60,000 nt of DNA from Bugula neritina (lineage: Eukaryota > Bryozoa > Gymnolaemata > Cheilostomatida > Bugulidae): assembly GCA_964035545.1 (NCBI GenBank), contig OZ037770.1, forward strand, positions 9,762,973 to 9,822,972. Direction: 5' to 3'. This document shows, one piece after another, positions 12,183 to 25,063 of this stretch; the first letter of the stretch is position 1; each line of letters begins with the position of its first letter. A program made the position numbers and the translations under genes. The notes beneath the pieces are model-generated. The model searched no databases. It was not told where the DNA came from and saw nothing but the letters and a program-made list of their open reading frames with translations.

Positions 12183-13818
12183 TGTAAAGTGCAACCATAC
12201 TTTACTTATGACAAGTCACATCTCCCGTTTCCAAGGAAACAATATTAATAGTTTCATCATTTGACAACTTTTAAGGCAAATTACTAAATTTTTTTGCTCA
12301 TGAAGTCTATTAAATGTCATTTTTATGAAATATATCCTAGCTAGTTTTTGTATATAGAGCTTTTTAAAACAAACTAGGATGGTTAAAATACATTTACCAA
12401 AGCTTACGATCTATGAACTTCTAATATAAAACTGATTGCCATCAATCCGATTCCAAAAACATATATAGCTGCTGCTTATTTGCTGTATATACTTATAGTT
12501 GTGGCTGCCTCTGTAATAAAACAGGTTATGTTGTTCAATATACCAATGTTACATGAATGAGCAGCTGAGTTGCAACATGTTATAATTTGTTATAAGTTGC
12601 ATTAGTCACACTAAAAACTGTAGTATTTCTATAATTTATAGCAAAGGTATATATGGCTAATATCCTAATTGCTAACAAACTGGATCTATTTTGACATATA
12701 TATTTACAAATAAGTTTTAAATCAATTTAGCCACCTATATATATTTCCTCAATAAGAAGCAGCTCAAGTATTAAAATATTTTGTGGGTAAAAACAATTTG
12801 TCAGTTTATTCATACATGCATACTTTTTCCAAAAAAGTGTGTCTGGATAAGCTAAAAGCTAAAAAGTATAGAAAGTAAGCAGGGCTGTCTAATTGAACTT
12901 TTCATTAAAATTTTAGTGGTGAAATAATTTTTTATTTTGCAAATTTTAGATCAATTTTGGCCGCTTTAATTAAATCTTTTATCAAAAAGCTTTGCACATC
13001 ATGCCATATTTCCAGTTATGATATTATAAATAATTTATTATAGTTACGATGAAAACTGGTAATATGAGCTTGTAATAACACAAAAGAAATTTAGAAGCAA
13101 TTTTCAATACTTCATTATAGTTTAAAGTTGTCGTCTCAACAGGCTAATAAAATATAATATATAATGTAACATATAATATAATGGCTTACCAATCACAAAA
13201 TTTACAAACATAATCTGTCCATAGTTAATGAAATGATTTTAAAATACATTTTAAGTTTTATACATTTTTATAAATCAATTATTATATTATGTTAATAGAA
13301 ACACACATTGTATTCATATTAAACTTAAATCTTAGAGAACAACGGAAAGACAACTCAAACAAAAACAGTGAAAACCATAATTATTGAGTTATTGTTAGTA
13401 TATTAAAAACGGGCAAGTGTGTGAGTGTGTCAATCAGCTCTGTGGTATATTAAAAAAAACAAAATAACTTTGTTTGTCAATTTATAAAGCATAGCACACT
13501 TTTCAGTATTACAAATAGCTTTATATTTGAGCTGCTACGTACTTCAGTATATTCATCATTTTAGTATTACGATAGATATTAAATATAAATGTAAATCAAT
13601 GATATTAAACATTAAACATCGCCTGCTTATGTACTAAAATGGTCAAACTTTTGCAGGATGTTGTATGTTTCATAACACAATAAAAAGTTTTAGGTTAAAT
13701 TTCTCAAAAGTACAAAGGAAAAATTGTGTTTCTATAGTTTTATAGTATCAAATACTAACATAACATTGCTTTATAATATAACGTCTATATGAGAATAAAA
13801 CAAATTATTGTGGGGTGT
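10488..13818. other. Intergenic region upstream of the Cys-rich peptide gene and 3' of MCT gene A
   Basis: Contains the large hairpin and (TA)n block at 11698-12181. A weak TATA-like AATAAATA (minus strand, 10556-10549) lies about 65 bp before the ATG of the Cys-rich peptide gene. ORFs at 10333-11022 on the plus strand show no recognisable product or splice context. The remainder should include the 3'UTR of gene A, for which I see no clear AATAAA. Confidence 0.5.
11698..12181. repeat. Near-perfect long hairpin flanked by (TA)n tracts
   Basis: Arms 11838-11969 and 11972-12103 are reverse complements over 132 bp with one mismatch that I can find (11957 against 11984) and a 2-base spacer (tc). 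(TA)n tracts of about 75-80 bp continue the symmetry on both sides (11698-11773 and 12101-12181). The arm interior is not simple sequence: it includes cacgtagtgcgagctacgat. Such symmetry implies a recent foldback element or a recent inverted duplication. A transcript would form a long double-stranded RNA. ORFs across it on both strands are mirror images and not genes. Confidence 0.9.
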
Positions 13819-16800
13819 TCAATCTTGGCGGCGATTTAGTTTGACTGGAAATATTTTAGTAGTTACAATGTTGATTATGCCTGCCAAAACTAGAGCTGCA
13901 GCTAAATAATACAGTACAGCATTCCAGGACCCTGATTGCTTCTGCAGTAAAGCTGAAATATAAATGCTTTTTTTTACCACAAGCAATGACACGATTTGAA
14001 GTATTGAATATGGGATTAAAAGATCTATTAAACAACTTGCAAAGCAACAACTTTTGAACTGCAAGAAGTATGCAATTTTAACAAAATTTGATTTTTGAAT
14101 TTGAAAATAGAACAATTGGTCAGATATGTTTTACAGATTACTCACGAGATATCCCAAAACATAGAACTGTGGCCATACTTTGTACGCATAGAACTATGCC
14201 ATTTCCAAAAGACGCCACACGTTTGTCAAACCGTTCTAATATTACAAGGGGAGGCAAAGACATGACGGCACTGAAGAAAATGCCTGCGGAAAAAATATGT
14301 ATCATTATTTAGTTTATTCATGGATTACTTTTTTCAATTATACATATATGTATAACGCCGAAATGATAAGTTAAGCTAGCTTTAATCAGAATATGCATAA
14401 CAATAAGGTGACATAATGAAATTTATAGCAGGTTTTACCATAATGTTAGAATTTTATAAGCGTATATAAATATAAGAACCTAGGAAGAGAAATGACACAT
14501 AGAAAGCTTCTTTTTTAGCCCAGACAGCTGCCAGTAATATACTACATCCTGCTCCAATAGAGGAAACACCCAGCTGGAAGAGAGCTGATACTAGCTTCTG
14601 ATTGGCTAATACACCTTGTAGTATTTTACCTGGTATCTCAATAACCCCAAAGATTACAAATGCTGTCGAAACCTGAAAAAAATTAAAATTGCATTTGCCG
14701 TCAATTTGCGGACTTTTGCAAGTAAATCACGTAACTTACTTGATTCACAACTTGTTTAGACAAAGGTGAAAGATACCTAAATTCGTCATACATTACCATA
14801 TATTTTACCCTGATTTTGGATAACCAATATAACTCTAATTATTATATTGTTACATTACACTCTTTGCAAACTGGCTTGAAGTTACTGTATATCTAAATAC
14901 ATTGACTAATTTAAATACCCAGATAAAAATGTGATCAATAAACAAAAATAGCTAGCATTCTGTTAGTGGCCTCGTACATCACCCTTTGATAGCATCTACC
15001 AAAACAACTATATTATTGTTCCATTTTGATTTACTATACCATAATCTGCTACATTTACAAAGCAAAGTAGACAGTATAGTATACTATGTAAGTGCACTAT
15101 ATTGTTTGTTATATTAATAAAAACACCCAAGTTTATAGTCACTTACCTTATGAGAACCCCTGGTAAAACGATTTTTGAAAAAAGCCAAGTACTTATTCGT
15201 ATTATGTGGCACAGAAGCGATTATGACTGGATGCTCTTCCTAACATCACCCATGGCTTTTACTGGGGTTCGAACCCATCATTTCGAGTTTACTAAGCAAA
15301 CACTCTAACCTCAAAACACGCTTGCGGAATACAGTAATATACTTACATGGTGCTTAGCTATTCCCAGCTCCTCTGCATAAAGTGGGAAAACTGCAAATCC
15401 TGATGTAAATGCTTGGATCAACAGAAATGAGGAGACCAAGAAAGTGAGAAACATTTTGTCTGTCAAAAACATTTTCAGCATAGATTTGAGTGAGTTGTCT
15501 GCTCCTGGATCTGAGGAATTGTTCTGTAAGACAATAAGATTTGCACATTTTTCTGTACCAAGACTGTTATATAACTTTATGTGATTCTATATAGGGTTGT
15601 CAGAAAATGCTATTTATAGACATAAGTATTATAGCTAAAAAACTGCAACAGCTAATTACTAAAGATTTCTACTGCATGGCCATTTAGGTCTAAATAACTT
15701 GAAGTGTCTATAATATAGAAGAAATGTATTATATGTATTATCACTTTAAACTAAAACTGCAGATTCTTTGAAATTTGTGAACATTTACTGCAATTAAAAT
15801 TGAGTTAGTTTCAATGATCCAATAGATTACTACATTTATTTAGAACAATATATGCCTTGCAATTAGGCTAGTATTCTATATATAAAGTTTTTTCTAGAGT
15901 ATGGCTTAAATGCATGCGGTTGTAATTTATTTAAATAACTATAATTTATTAGGTTAATTTTATTAATTACATAGATGCATTGATATCTTGAGTTAATTCT
16001 TAGCCCACAGTTCTACATATTAAAAAGGCTGCCTTAACATTTTCAATTGTCAAGAAATTAGCTCACGGTGTCAGGTAATTATGGCCCAGGTATAAATAAT
16101 GGCAAAAGTAATAATGGCACAGGTTATAGTAATGGCACAAATGGAAAAGTATAAGTAAAAGTAGCACATTCTCAATATTGGGGTTTGGAATGGAGGTCTA
16201 GGTTTTCGGATGGTGGTTTGAGTTTAGGAATGGGGTTTAAGAGTTTGGGGTTTGGGAAAATTTAACATTAGTCTGCCATCTTCACCTACTTTTCCATTTG
16301 TGCCATTATTACCTGTGCCGTTTTTACCTGTGCCATCAAAGATCACATGCCATATTCAATTATACTTTTATAAGTTCTCGCTCAAACAGAAGTCTGAATA
16401 AAACTGTTAACAAAGTTGGCGGATGCATTCAGCAAAGGTAACAGTTTATTTTATAACTTTACCTCTGTTGAAATACTGGATCTGCTTTGAACATGATTTT
16501 GCTCTCTATGTATTTGCTCTGGGGTAGCTGCTTCAGCTGTGGAAGAAAACAATTAACAGTAATTTGAGCATAGAAATGCCACTACAAACTTTCAAACTGA
16601 TATCTGAATTGTCTATTTAACAGCTGTGGAAAAAAAATGTCTCACAATTAAAAGTTTTATTTCAATATTAAAGTTATAGTCCTTTAGTATATAAAAAATT
16701 GAATATTTGTTATCCAACTTAACTTTATTTATATTCTATACAGCTATAATATCGAATTTTTAGCAAGCTGTACACAATCTAAACTTTTTAGATTTGTTTA

Positions 16801-19800
16801 CTTAATGCACAAGCAAATTATGCCTATAGTTTTCTGTTATAATAAAGTAAAATTATACGACCAATAAGAAGCTTATAAAGGATTTATCAGAACCTGCTGT
16901 GACGTGCTTTGCAAAATTTTAGCAACTATAAGTACTGCTTTCTTTTTAATTGCCACTTAAATAATTTTGTTTCATTACCTGTTTTGCTAGAAAGCGAAGT
17001 AGTAGACTTGTTTGCCTCATCAGATAGTTGAAACATCTTATTTTCATTTCCTTTTAAATTGTGTGAATCTTTTTTGCTAGTTTTCCTAAAAAGATTGTAT
17101 ATAGAAAACTGCTAAAAAGTAAATTGCAAAGCGATAGTTTGAACATCATTTAGTTTGAGATTCTAATTAGATTTTGAGCAAATTTAAAATAGAAAACAAA
17201 GATTTTTTACTTTAACTTTAGCTCATGTTGAAATAGTATAGTCTATTTACATACCAGTAGGATTTTGGTCTGATCAGCATAAATGGTATAATAAATTGCA
17301 CTACTATGGCAGCCATAGCCAATAATGTCTCCTGGTAAGTGAAATTATCAAACAGATATCTGCACAAGGGTGGTAGAGCCAGAGTACCAATACCTGCTCC
17401 AGCTGTAACCAGACCCACAGCTGTTGCTTTACTTTTCTCAAAGTAAACAGTTGCTGCCCATATCAATGAGCTGAAGGAGAAGCCAACTCCCACACCTGTC
17501 ATTATAACTCAGATGTAAAAGCAATTTATACGCATGCAATTAGCAATTTACTTGAGATCATTTACTGCTGTTCCAAGCTACTCATTACACAAACGGACTT
17601 TTTATTTAATGTTTGGAAACAGTTGCATGGAATGAAACCATAGCCGCAAGCTCATACAAGAGCTGTAACCACAAATTCATTTGTAGAAGTGCAGTCATTT
17701 GCATATAATTACAGGTTTCCATGACAATTAGAAGAAAGCAAATTGATGCTGCAAAGATAAATTTGGGGTTGCAGTTTGCATTAACTTATGGTTGTGGTAT
17801 TAGTAATACAAGCTTGGAAGCAATTAGCAATTACATAATCATGTGCACAACCACTTTTCAATATTAACACTCATGTTATTTGAATATGCATTTGTGATTT
17901 ATCGGTTTAATAAAATTTATAAAATCTTTTGTAAAGTGAAAAGCAGTGAATAGTTACCAACTAGTGATGTTGCTATGTAAAGTACGTATATATTTGGTGC
18001 ATACGCCAAGAGAACATAACCACAAGATATTAACACCATTCCAACAGCTCCCACAATTCTGTGCTGTACTCTAGTCAAGGCATATCCTGCCACTGGACCT
18101 GCGAGTATAACAATTCATTGATTGAAAACGATTTACGTTGAAATTTCTCATCAATTATTTATACATCGTCTAACTTTTAGCTGCTAAATGAGAAAATAAT
18201 GAAGCATATGCAAGAGATAGCATTTTATTTCCATAATAAATACAAAACTATTCAAAATGAAGATTACAAAAACATACCACCATACTATAAAAGTCGAGCT
18301 GTTTAAAAAGAAATTCAATGAATATAAATTATTTAGGGTTCCTGTAAATTAGTATGTAGGTATTTGTTGCAGCTATAAAGAGAACATTAAAAGTTTCAAA
18401 TTATTGCTTGTAGGTGGTTAACTCTTATTATTTGTGGCTAACTTTGTGCCTTTCTTTGCATCACTTTAGTTAATCCTGGTTCTAGCTACTATAGTTAGCA
18501 AAATTTAGCATAAACCTATAAGAGAATTGCTATATAAAAAAATTTTTGCATGAGAGAAAATAGCGTTGAAATCAATTCGACAAATACATTATATAATATA
18601 TTGCTGAGAATGCTACAATTTGCAATGTAATAACGATTATTAAAACTTTTGTCATGTTTTGTTGCGAACAAAGCAATAAGGGCTGTTTAAAATTTGTTTT
18701 GTGTATCAACAGCAAGTATATGCATGCAGTTGATAAATCACTTAACACATTAGAATCAAAATTGTCCAATTTTCAATAATGGCCGAGTTGTTATTTAGAA
18801 TGTGCAATGTAGTAGGTGAATTAGCCTTTTAGTATACCTTCTCAAAATATTTTTATTAATAGGGCTATTGCGATGAGTTCTTATTTTTAGACAAAAACAA
18901 ATATGTAGTTTTATTGTTTGTACACACTCATTTGGAAAAGAATTATTCCAAGTATGATACTTCGGTATTATAAAAACCTTTATTTGCATGCAAAATGTTT
19001 TAGTTTATGGCAGTTTGTTTTTACAAAAAAATGCGAAGAAGTTATTCAGTGTGTTGTTCCCAGAGCTCCAGCAAAGCTAAACAATTTCTAGGCACTTTTT
19101 AGTGAGATCAACAGCGTGAACAAATTCAAAAATTCCACAACGCTTTTCCATTACAATATTTGGAAGCCCATGACACTTTAGCTAATAAAAGCCACATAAA
19201 AATATATGTAATTAGAATTGCGTGAAGGGTGGGCCACTCACCTGTTACGGCTTTCATTAATTGACATAATATATTCATTTCACATAAAACGTGTCACATT
19301 TCACACACCAAAATTATTCATCATGCATGTTTTAATTTATATGCTGAACTGAGAATAATAGTAAGTGTAGGGCCATGCATACGAAAATTTCTCTTACGAG
19401 CGGTTTGCATGCGGACATTTCTTTTAGCCCACTGATGAGCAGTTGCGAGTGGGTTTCAGACGAATTTTATGCTGAACTGCCAATGTAGAAAGCTTGGTTG
19501 ACATTAACATGCATAATTTTTGAGTTGCAATGTGTACTTCACTTTTTACCAAGCTGAATTATGCATACATAGCTGTAAAACAAACACCTGTAGGCACGCA
19601 GCAAGGTACAAACCAAATATCATTAGCTAATAAATTTCGACACCCTGAGCCAATGCACTGTGTACAGCAGGTTTTTCTTGCAACAACAGGATTTATAGCA
19701 GAGAGAGATTGAAGCGAGTGCAATTGTATACAGAATAATTATGGAAGACATGAAAGCTGAAATACAAATGTTTAATATCAGAAAAAGACAGAAATGGAAC

Positions 19801-22571
19801 AATTCATAACATAATCTAAAAGTTTAGAAAGTTGGGATGTTTGTAGAAGCTAATTGCAATCAGCAGAAAATTGGCGGTGTTGAACAAGTGTATCTAATGC
19901 TTTGTAATAAATGTAGATACAAAGCTAGTTATAAAAAATTTGGATTCAACAGGTCAGCCTATTGAAGAACCCGTCACCCTAAGATGACCTATCCAGAAAC
20001 TAATGTTACTAATGTTTAATAAAATAGACTTTTAACAGTGTTCAAATAGATTATCTTTATTATATCTTATGTTACTAGCAAATAAATTAGTCTGAGTGTC
20101 CTTACTGATTGAAACAATTATGCTAATAACACTTTGTGTTGAAATGCATTTTTACGATTGACTAACAGATATGGGGCGTTGGTGTTTGAAATAAATATAT
20201 AAACCTAAAACTAAACTAAAATTCAAGGTATTTAAGCGCACTATAATAGGGTCCACAAATCGTCTTACTCATTATTAAAGGGAAATCAAAAGGCACTATA
20301 CATTCCAGAGTATCTCAACCCTGCAGACTTGGCTTACTTGATTGTCAAAAGTTATGTACCAGCGTGTGGTTTCGAAATATATACCAGCAGCTTTTTATGT
20401 TGCACTTACCTGCAGTAAGCACGGACATGTGTTTTAGTTTCAATTGAACAAATTTTAGTCTTTGGGTTATGGGGCCACAGCTGTGTTTTGTATGTCTAGC
20501 TGCTGAATTATTTAACGCAATATTAATTGCAATTTCACACTCTAAGTCAATTCCTTTTAAAGTTATATTTTATTAGAAGGTTAATTAAGCAAATGAAGTT
20601 ATTATTTCAAAAGGCTAATGGAAAACTAGAAATTTCACTGTAGCATTCCTGAGACTTTAAAGGAATGAAGCTACTTTATTGGTTCACTTGATTTTCTGTT
20701 GTCCTGACAGCCTTACTGTATGGAGCTGAGACTTGGATGGTGTACCGCACTCAAGTCAAGAGGCGATAACATGCTTACATGATGAGGCAACTGAGAACAA
20801 TACAAAATGCTACCCGGCAAGATATAGTCACAAATTAAACAAGGAAATTCTTCAACGCTCAGATCTACCATTATAGTATAGCTGACATACTGATAGAAAA
20901 GGGACTTTGGTGGCTAGGCCATATTTATATAGAAGGAATAAAAAACACCCATATCCCAGATAGTTGCTGTATACTCAATTCTCTGTGAAGGCAAAAAAAA
21001 TAATGGCAGACTTTGACTGCGATTTAAAAATGTTGCTAAGCACAGCATAAAGTGAAGAGAGATAGACACCTAAAGATGGTGGGCAGAAAACAGAGTGGTG
21101 TGGAGGGCTGCCATCAAGCCTCAAACATAGAACAGTCATTTGCGAATTCACCAACTGCAGAAAGAGTTCACTTAATTTAAATTTATTACTTGAACCAGCA
21201 AAACCACACAGAGGTGAGGCAACCATAAAAGTACACCCCAACACAATGTGTTTTTGACAGTTGTTTCATTCTTTTACACGACAGATGATTGAGAATGTGC
21301 ATGTTAAGTATTTTGAATTTTCTAAATAGATGTTTGCAAATAGTTTTGCATACATTATGAAATAATATTAAAAATCAGCTTCATTGCAGGCCATTCTTTT
21401 TACACCTCTAATATCTGGCTTGATATAGTATTAAGCTTACCTATAGCAAATATTAGAACAGGAGTTAGTGAAGTTATCCATAGCCCAGTCTGTTCATCAA
21501 TATTATATACAGTCATCATCTCTACCAGAATTATTCCAATTATTCTAGCTTGTGGCATTGTCAGTGAGAAAAGTATGCAACCAACTAAAATAATTAAAAG
21601 AATCACAATTGAAGAAAATAGCTGGGGCATTATATATAGAATTATATTACTGTAGTTGAACACATGTTATAGAAACAGAACGTTGCCAATTAGATATTCA
21701 GGCAGGTGTTTTTTATAGTCAATTAGTTATTAAGAGTGATTGATCATACAATCATATTGTAGAGTTTTTTCTGGTATAGAAGGATAAGGCATAAAAGTTC
21801 GGAATAATGTCGCTTATTTTTAGACAAGACTTAAAAACTGTAAAGACCATGTACAATAAGATATCGTTGAAATCTATTGGTGTGAAGTCTCACTTTTCAC
21901 TATTTATTATAATAGCGTTAAACCTAAATTAGAGTGAAAATAATAAAAATCGTTAGTAGGTATTCATCACCAGCTTAGTTCAAATTATAATTTAAATATT
22001 AACACAGTTTTCTTTTCTAAAAAAAACTAAAAAAAATGTATAGTAACTATCCCTGTGAAAACCCCTGATTGAAAAGGCTATTTTTAAAGTGGGCTAAGGA
22101 TTAATTTATATGTGGCACATGAGGAATTATTACTGCATGCTTTTTCTAACATCATCAATGGCCTTTAATGAGATTCAAACTCATGACTCTGTGTTTACAA
22201 AGCAAACGCTCTAACCCCTAGAGTCTAGGGCCTAGACTATGGCTGAAGTTTAAGGTTGTTTTAGATTTTTTCACTTGCTTAAGAAAAAAGGAGGGGCTTT
22301 GATAGATAAAAAGTATTTCAATATATTAAACAAACAAACCTTTGCTCTATATACTCGTATTGTACAGTAATAGGTTAAGAAATAATGAACATTATTTTTT
22401 TTATGGAACAGCAGTTTGGTATATGCTAATTGTATGCAGCATAAAGTTGGATATATGAAAAAACTTAAAATAGCCGCAATAATATTAAATAAAAGTGAAA
22501 TTATCAGCATAGTCACCTGTGGCTACCACCCAGGAGTAAGTACTGTCTACTGGATAAGTTGATACCCCCAT
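13819..22571 (-). CDS. MCT gene A: SLC16-like monocarboxylate transporter
   Basis: Ten exons: 22571-22517, 21584-21441, 18098-17958, 17495-17255, 17085-16979, 16536-16463, 15523-15347, 14672-14480, 14283-14146, 13952-13819. All borders are AG/GT, phases 1,1,1,2,1,0,0,1,1, and total 1404 nt = 467 residues plus stop, normal for MCTs. Predicted 12-helix MFS carrier exchanging monocarboxylates with protons at the plasma membrane (family knowledge). Motifs: altered TM1 signature PVDSTYSW (residues 7-14); TM5 signature YFEKSKATAVGLVTAGAGIG in exon 4; TM6 end PFMLIRPKSYW; hydrophilic central loop (about 194-270); TM7 AVFPLYAEELGIAKHH; TM8 IEIPGKILQGVLAN with Glu/Lys where MCT1 has Asp/Arg. The start is the first ATG before the TM1 motif. 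Introns 1 and 2 are the longest; intron 2 holds a LINE remnant. Exons 3 and 8 are unusually similar to genes C-E. The exon 8 donor is GTTCTT, a weak site. Confidence 0.9.
15121..15312 (-). mobile_element. tRNA-derived SINE (intron 7 of gene A)
   Basis: Minus-strand copy of the SINE seen at 938-1148. It has a perfect box B (GGTTCGAACCCC), the body GGTGATGTTAGGAAGAGCATC and the tail AGTGACTATAAAC. The tRNA-like head is shortened and no clear target duplication was found. Confidence 0.8.
16110..16345. repeat. Inverted repeat with repeated atggcacaggta motif
   Basis: The left segment at about 16110-16151 (atggcacaggttatagtaat, then ggcacaaatggaaaag) is mirrored by the right segment at about 16285-16340. 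The motif atggcacag(g)ta recurs inside both arms. A G-rich stretch of tttggggttt-type repeats lies between. It looks like a small foldback element in intron 6 of gene A; class unknown. Confidence 0.55.
20641..21200 (+). mobile_element. LINE remnant: 3' end of a non-LTR reverse transcriptase ORF
   Basis: Plus-strand reading gives pieces typical of the C-terminal part of invertebrate non-LTR reverse transcriptases: ALLYGAETWMVYRTQVKRR at 20709-20765, then MMRQLRTIQNATRQD, then after a frameshift IADILIEKGLWWLGHI, and near 21090 NRVVWRAAIK. In-frame stops and frameshifts show it is dead, and the rest of the element is missing (5' truncation). It lies antisense in intron 2 of MCT gene A. The (L/W)WLGH motif is the strongest clue; the exact LINE clade cannot be told. 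Confidence 0.75.
22030..22236 (-). mobile_element. tRNA-derived SINE (intron 1 of gene A)
   Basis: Diverged minus-strand member of the same SINE family. It has the tail (atagtaactatccctgtg on plus), the body (taacatcatcaatggcc) and a box-A region (cgctctaacccctagag). Box B is mutated (gagattcaaactcatg). Confidence 0.7.
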
Positions 22572-22806
22572 TTCTTTTGCCAGTTTTCCAAAATCCTCGT
22601 TATGAAATTGAGCTTTCAGTGTAACGCTCTGCTTGTTCAACTATATAAACTGCGGAATAATAATATTATTGGAAAAACAGTGAAAATGTACTAAATACTT
22701 AAATTAAAAAAAGCTTATACTTTTTATCTTAAGAAGCATACCAGATGTTTAAGCTCGACAGCCTGTAATGCTGCACCTAAAAGTTGGAGGCATAACAGTA
22801 ACAGGC

Positions 22807-23086
22807 ACTCCCAGTTATATATCCCACTATGTCCCAGTATGTCCCGCTATGTCCCAGTATGTTCTGGTCAGTTCCAGTTGGTCCCATCTGGTTCCAGTAT
22901 GTCCCAGTTGGTCTCAGTTGGTCCCAGTCGGTCCCAGTCGGTCCCACTATGTCCCAGTCAATTTCAGTCAGTCCCACAAAGTCCTAGCCAATCCCAGTGT
23001 GCTACAGTATGTCCCATGCAGGTGGTCCCACTATGTCTCAGTCGGTCCCACTCGGTTTCAGTTAGTCCCAGTCGTTCCCAGTATGA
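22807..23086. repeat. Minisatellite, 10-bp unit gtcccagt(a/c/t)(t/g)
   Basis: About 28 tandem decamers, variants of gtcccagtat and gtcccagtcg, starting about 240 bp upstream of the ATG of gene A. Because 10 is not a multiple of 3, reading frames through it cycle and stay open by chance; these ORFs are not genes. It is the most G+C-rich stretch of the neighbourhood. Confidence 0.9.
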
Positions 23087-24699
23087 CAAGATTAAACACA
23101 ATGTTGACTGAAAATGTCATCCATCATATTCATTGGAGTAGTGCTTATTTTTTTGTTCAACTTAATTATAATACAGCGCTAACTTTAGGTTTACTGCTTT
23201 CAATTATAGCTGTGCTACTTTACACATGGGTTTAACCAGTACTGGCTAACATCTGTCTTTTTCTTTAAGATTAAATGGAAAAGTCAACCGCTATATTTTC
23301 AGCTTAGATCAATAATTGCATGGTCCAGGAGCTGATACCATATCCAAATGTTTTATATTTTATATTTATCTCACCAATCTGATAAAAATTGATTTTAATA
23401 AATGTTTTGCAAGACCTAGAAAATTTTTTACTTGAGTTTGTTAAGCCAGATAAAGCAATTGCATGCACATAAGTTTTTTTTAGAATTTGCTTTCTGGTCA
23501 ACTTAAAGCAAATCATTATTTTTGAACCTGCGAACATAAATAAAAGTGCTGTTTTGATATCAATCTTGCCTAAAAAACGGTTTTCAAGCAATTTAGTCAC
23601 ACCAACTCCAAGTGAACAAAGTAAAGTTGATAAATAATGTATATAGATGCTCACCTGCAGGCTGACTTAAGATATTGTAATATACGTATAACCTCCTTGT
23701 CTAGTGAATTTAGAAGTTATACATTGTGTAACATGTGTGAAGTCCACACCCAGCATAAAACTATTAATAAGCACAACTATACGAATATTTAGGGCTCGGT
23801 ATGTCATCAAAGCCACGCATGCCATCAACACTGGTTTACAAAGTTTGCCCAAAAAGCAAGTCGCAAGCTAACAAAGTCTGCGTTATTTCATAAGCATTCA
23901 GGTGTGAATAGATTTCAAAAATATCCTATAAAATATTCACACACTCCGCTCGATTTGCATTCATAATAAGATGCAAAAAGGTGTTCATGCTTTTTTTGCA
24001 AAAAATGTATGCTAGGAGATAGATACTCAATTTTAGAACTTAGGGATATCATTGCAAGTGACCTGCAGTACTGGGCTATATTATTATATTATATAATCTC
24101 GTACAATACAATTATATATTATCATGTAATATTATATAATATTATATTACATTACATTATATTACATGTATGTTGTATTCTATTACATTAAAATATATTA
24201 TACCAAAATATATAATATTATATTATATATTGCATTATATTACAATCTATTGTATTGTATTATATTTTACTCTATTATATTATATGAAGGCAGTGAAAGT
24301 CATTATTACAAGGAATATTTTATAGCTGTAACAATCAAAGAGAAATTTATATGGAAAGACAATTCTCATGTTTTCTTAGCGGTACAGATTAAAAACTCAC
24401 AGCGTATCTATGAGTTTTTAATCTCAAAAGTCCTTGAAAAGTAAAAAGTGAAGATAAATGCAAAAACCCGTCGACTATACTATATGTGTATTACTCTACA
24501 GTTTGCATATGTTGCAGCTAGATTTATCATTTATTTAGCACAGGTATAAATATAAATAGTACCATTTTTATATTTTATAAATGTTGCTATATAATTGAAA
24601 CATATAAATTCTCATTTACTAAGCTTTAACTCATTTCAAAGCATAAATATACATACATGGGTATAGAGTAATATTGTATGATATGAGTATAAAATAACG

Positions 24700-24882
24700 T
24701 TTATAGTCGCCATCCCTGTGAGAAACCGTTGATAGAAGGACTTATTCAGACGAGCTAGGCACAAGACCAATAGTGAGTGAATGCTCTTCCTAACATTACT
24801 AATGGTCTTTACTGGGACTCCAACTTATGACTTCATTTAAACTAAGCCAGTGCTCTAACCCCTAGACCATGGCCGCTCCATT
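24700..24882 (-). mobile_element. tRNA-derived SINE between genes B and A
   Basis: Minus-strand copy with tail (tatagtcgccatccctgtga on plus), body (cttcctaacattactaatgg) and a well-kept 5' head (aacccctagaccatggccgc). Its 5' end abuts, within about 10 bp, a long (TA)n tract. Confidence 0.8.
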
Positions 24883-24890
24883 GAGCAATG

Positions 24891-25063
<173 letters not shown>

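Noticed and set aside
11821-12198. ORFs on both strands sharing the same protein sequence
   Set aside because: They are the two arms of the hairpin read in opposite directions, so one is the mirror of the other.
19242-19278. Possible alternative first exon (ATG at 19278, GTGAGT donor, phase 1 compatible with gene A exon 3)
   Set aside because: Phase fits, but it would yield a protein lacking TM1-2 and nothing else supports it; chance is likely.
22768-23235. 155-codon ORF across 22.8-23.2 kb and its overlaps
   Set aside because: Created by the 10-bp minisatellite; the repeat cycles through frames and lacks stops by composition.
23304-23654. 116-codon minus-strand ORF
   Set aside because: Low-complexity hydrophobic and basic composition, no family resemblance, intergenic A+T-rich DNA; treated as chance.
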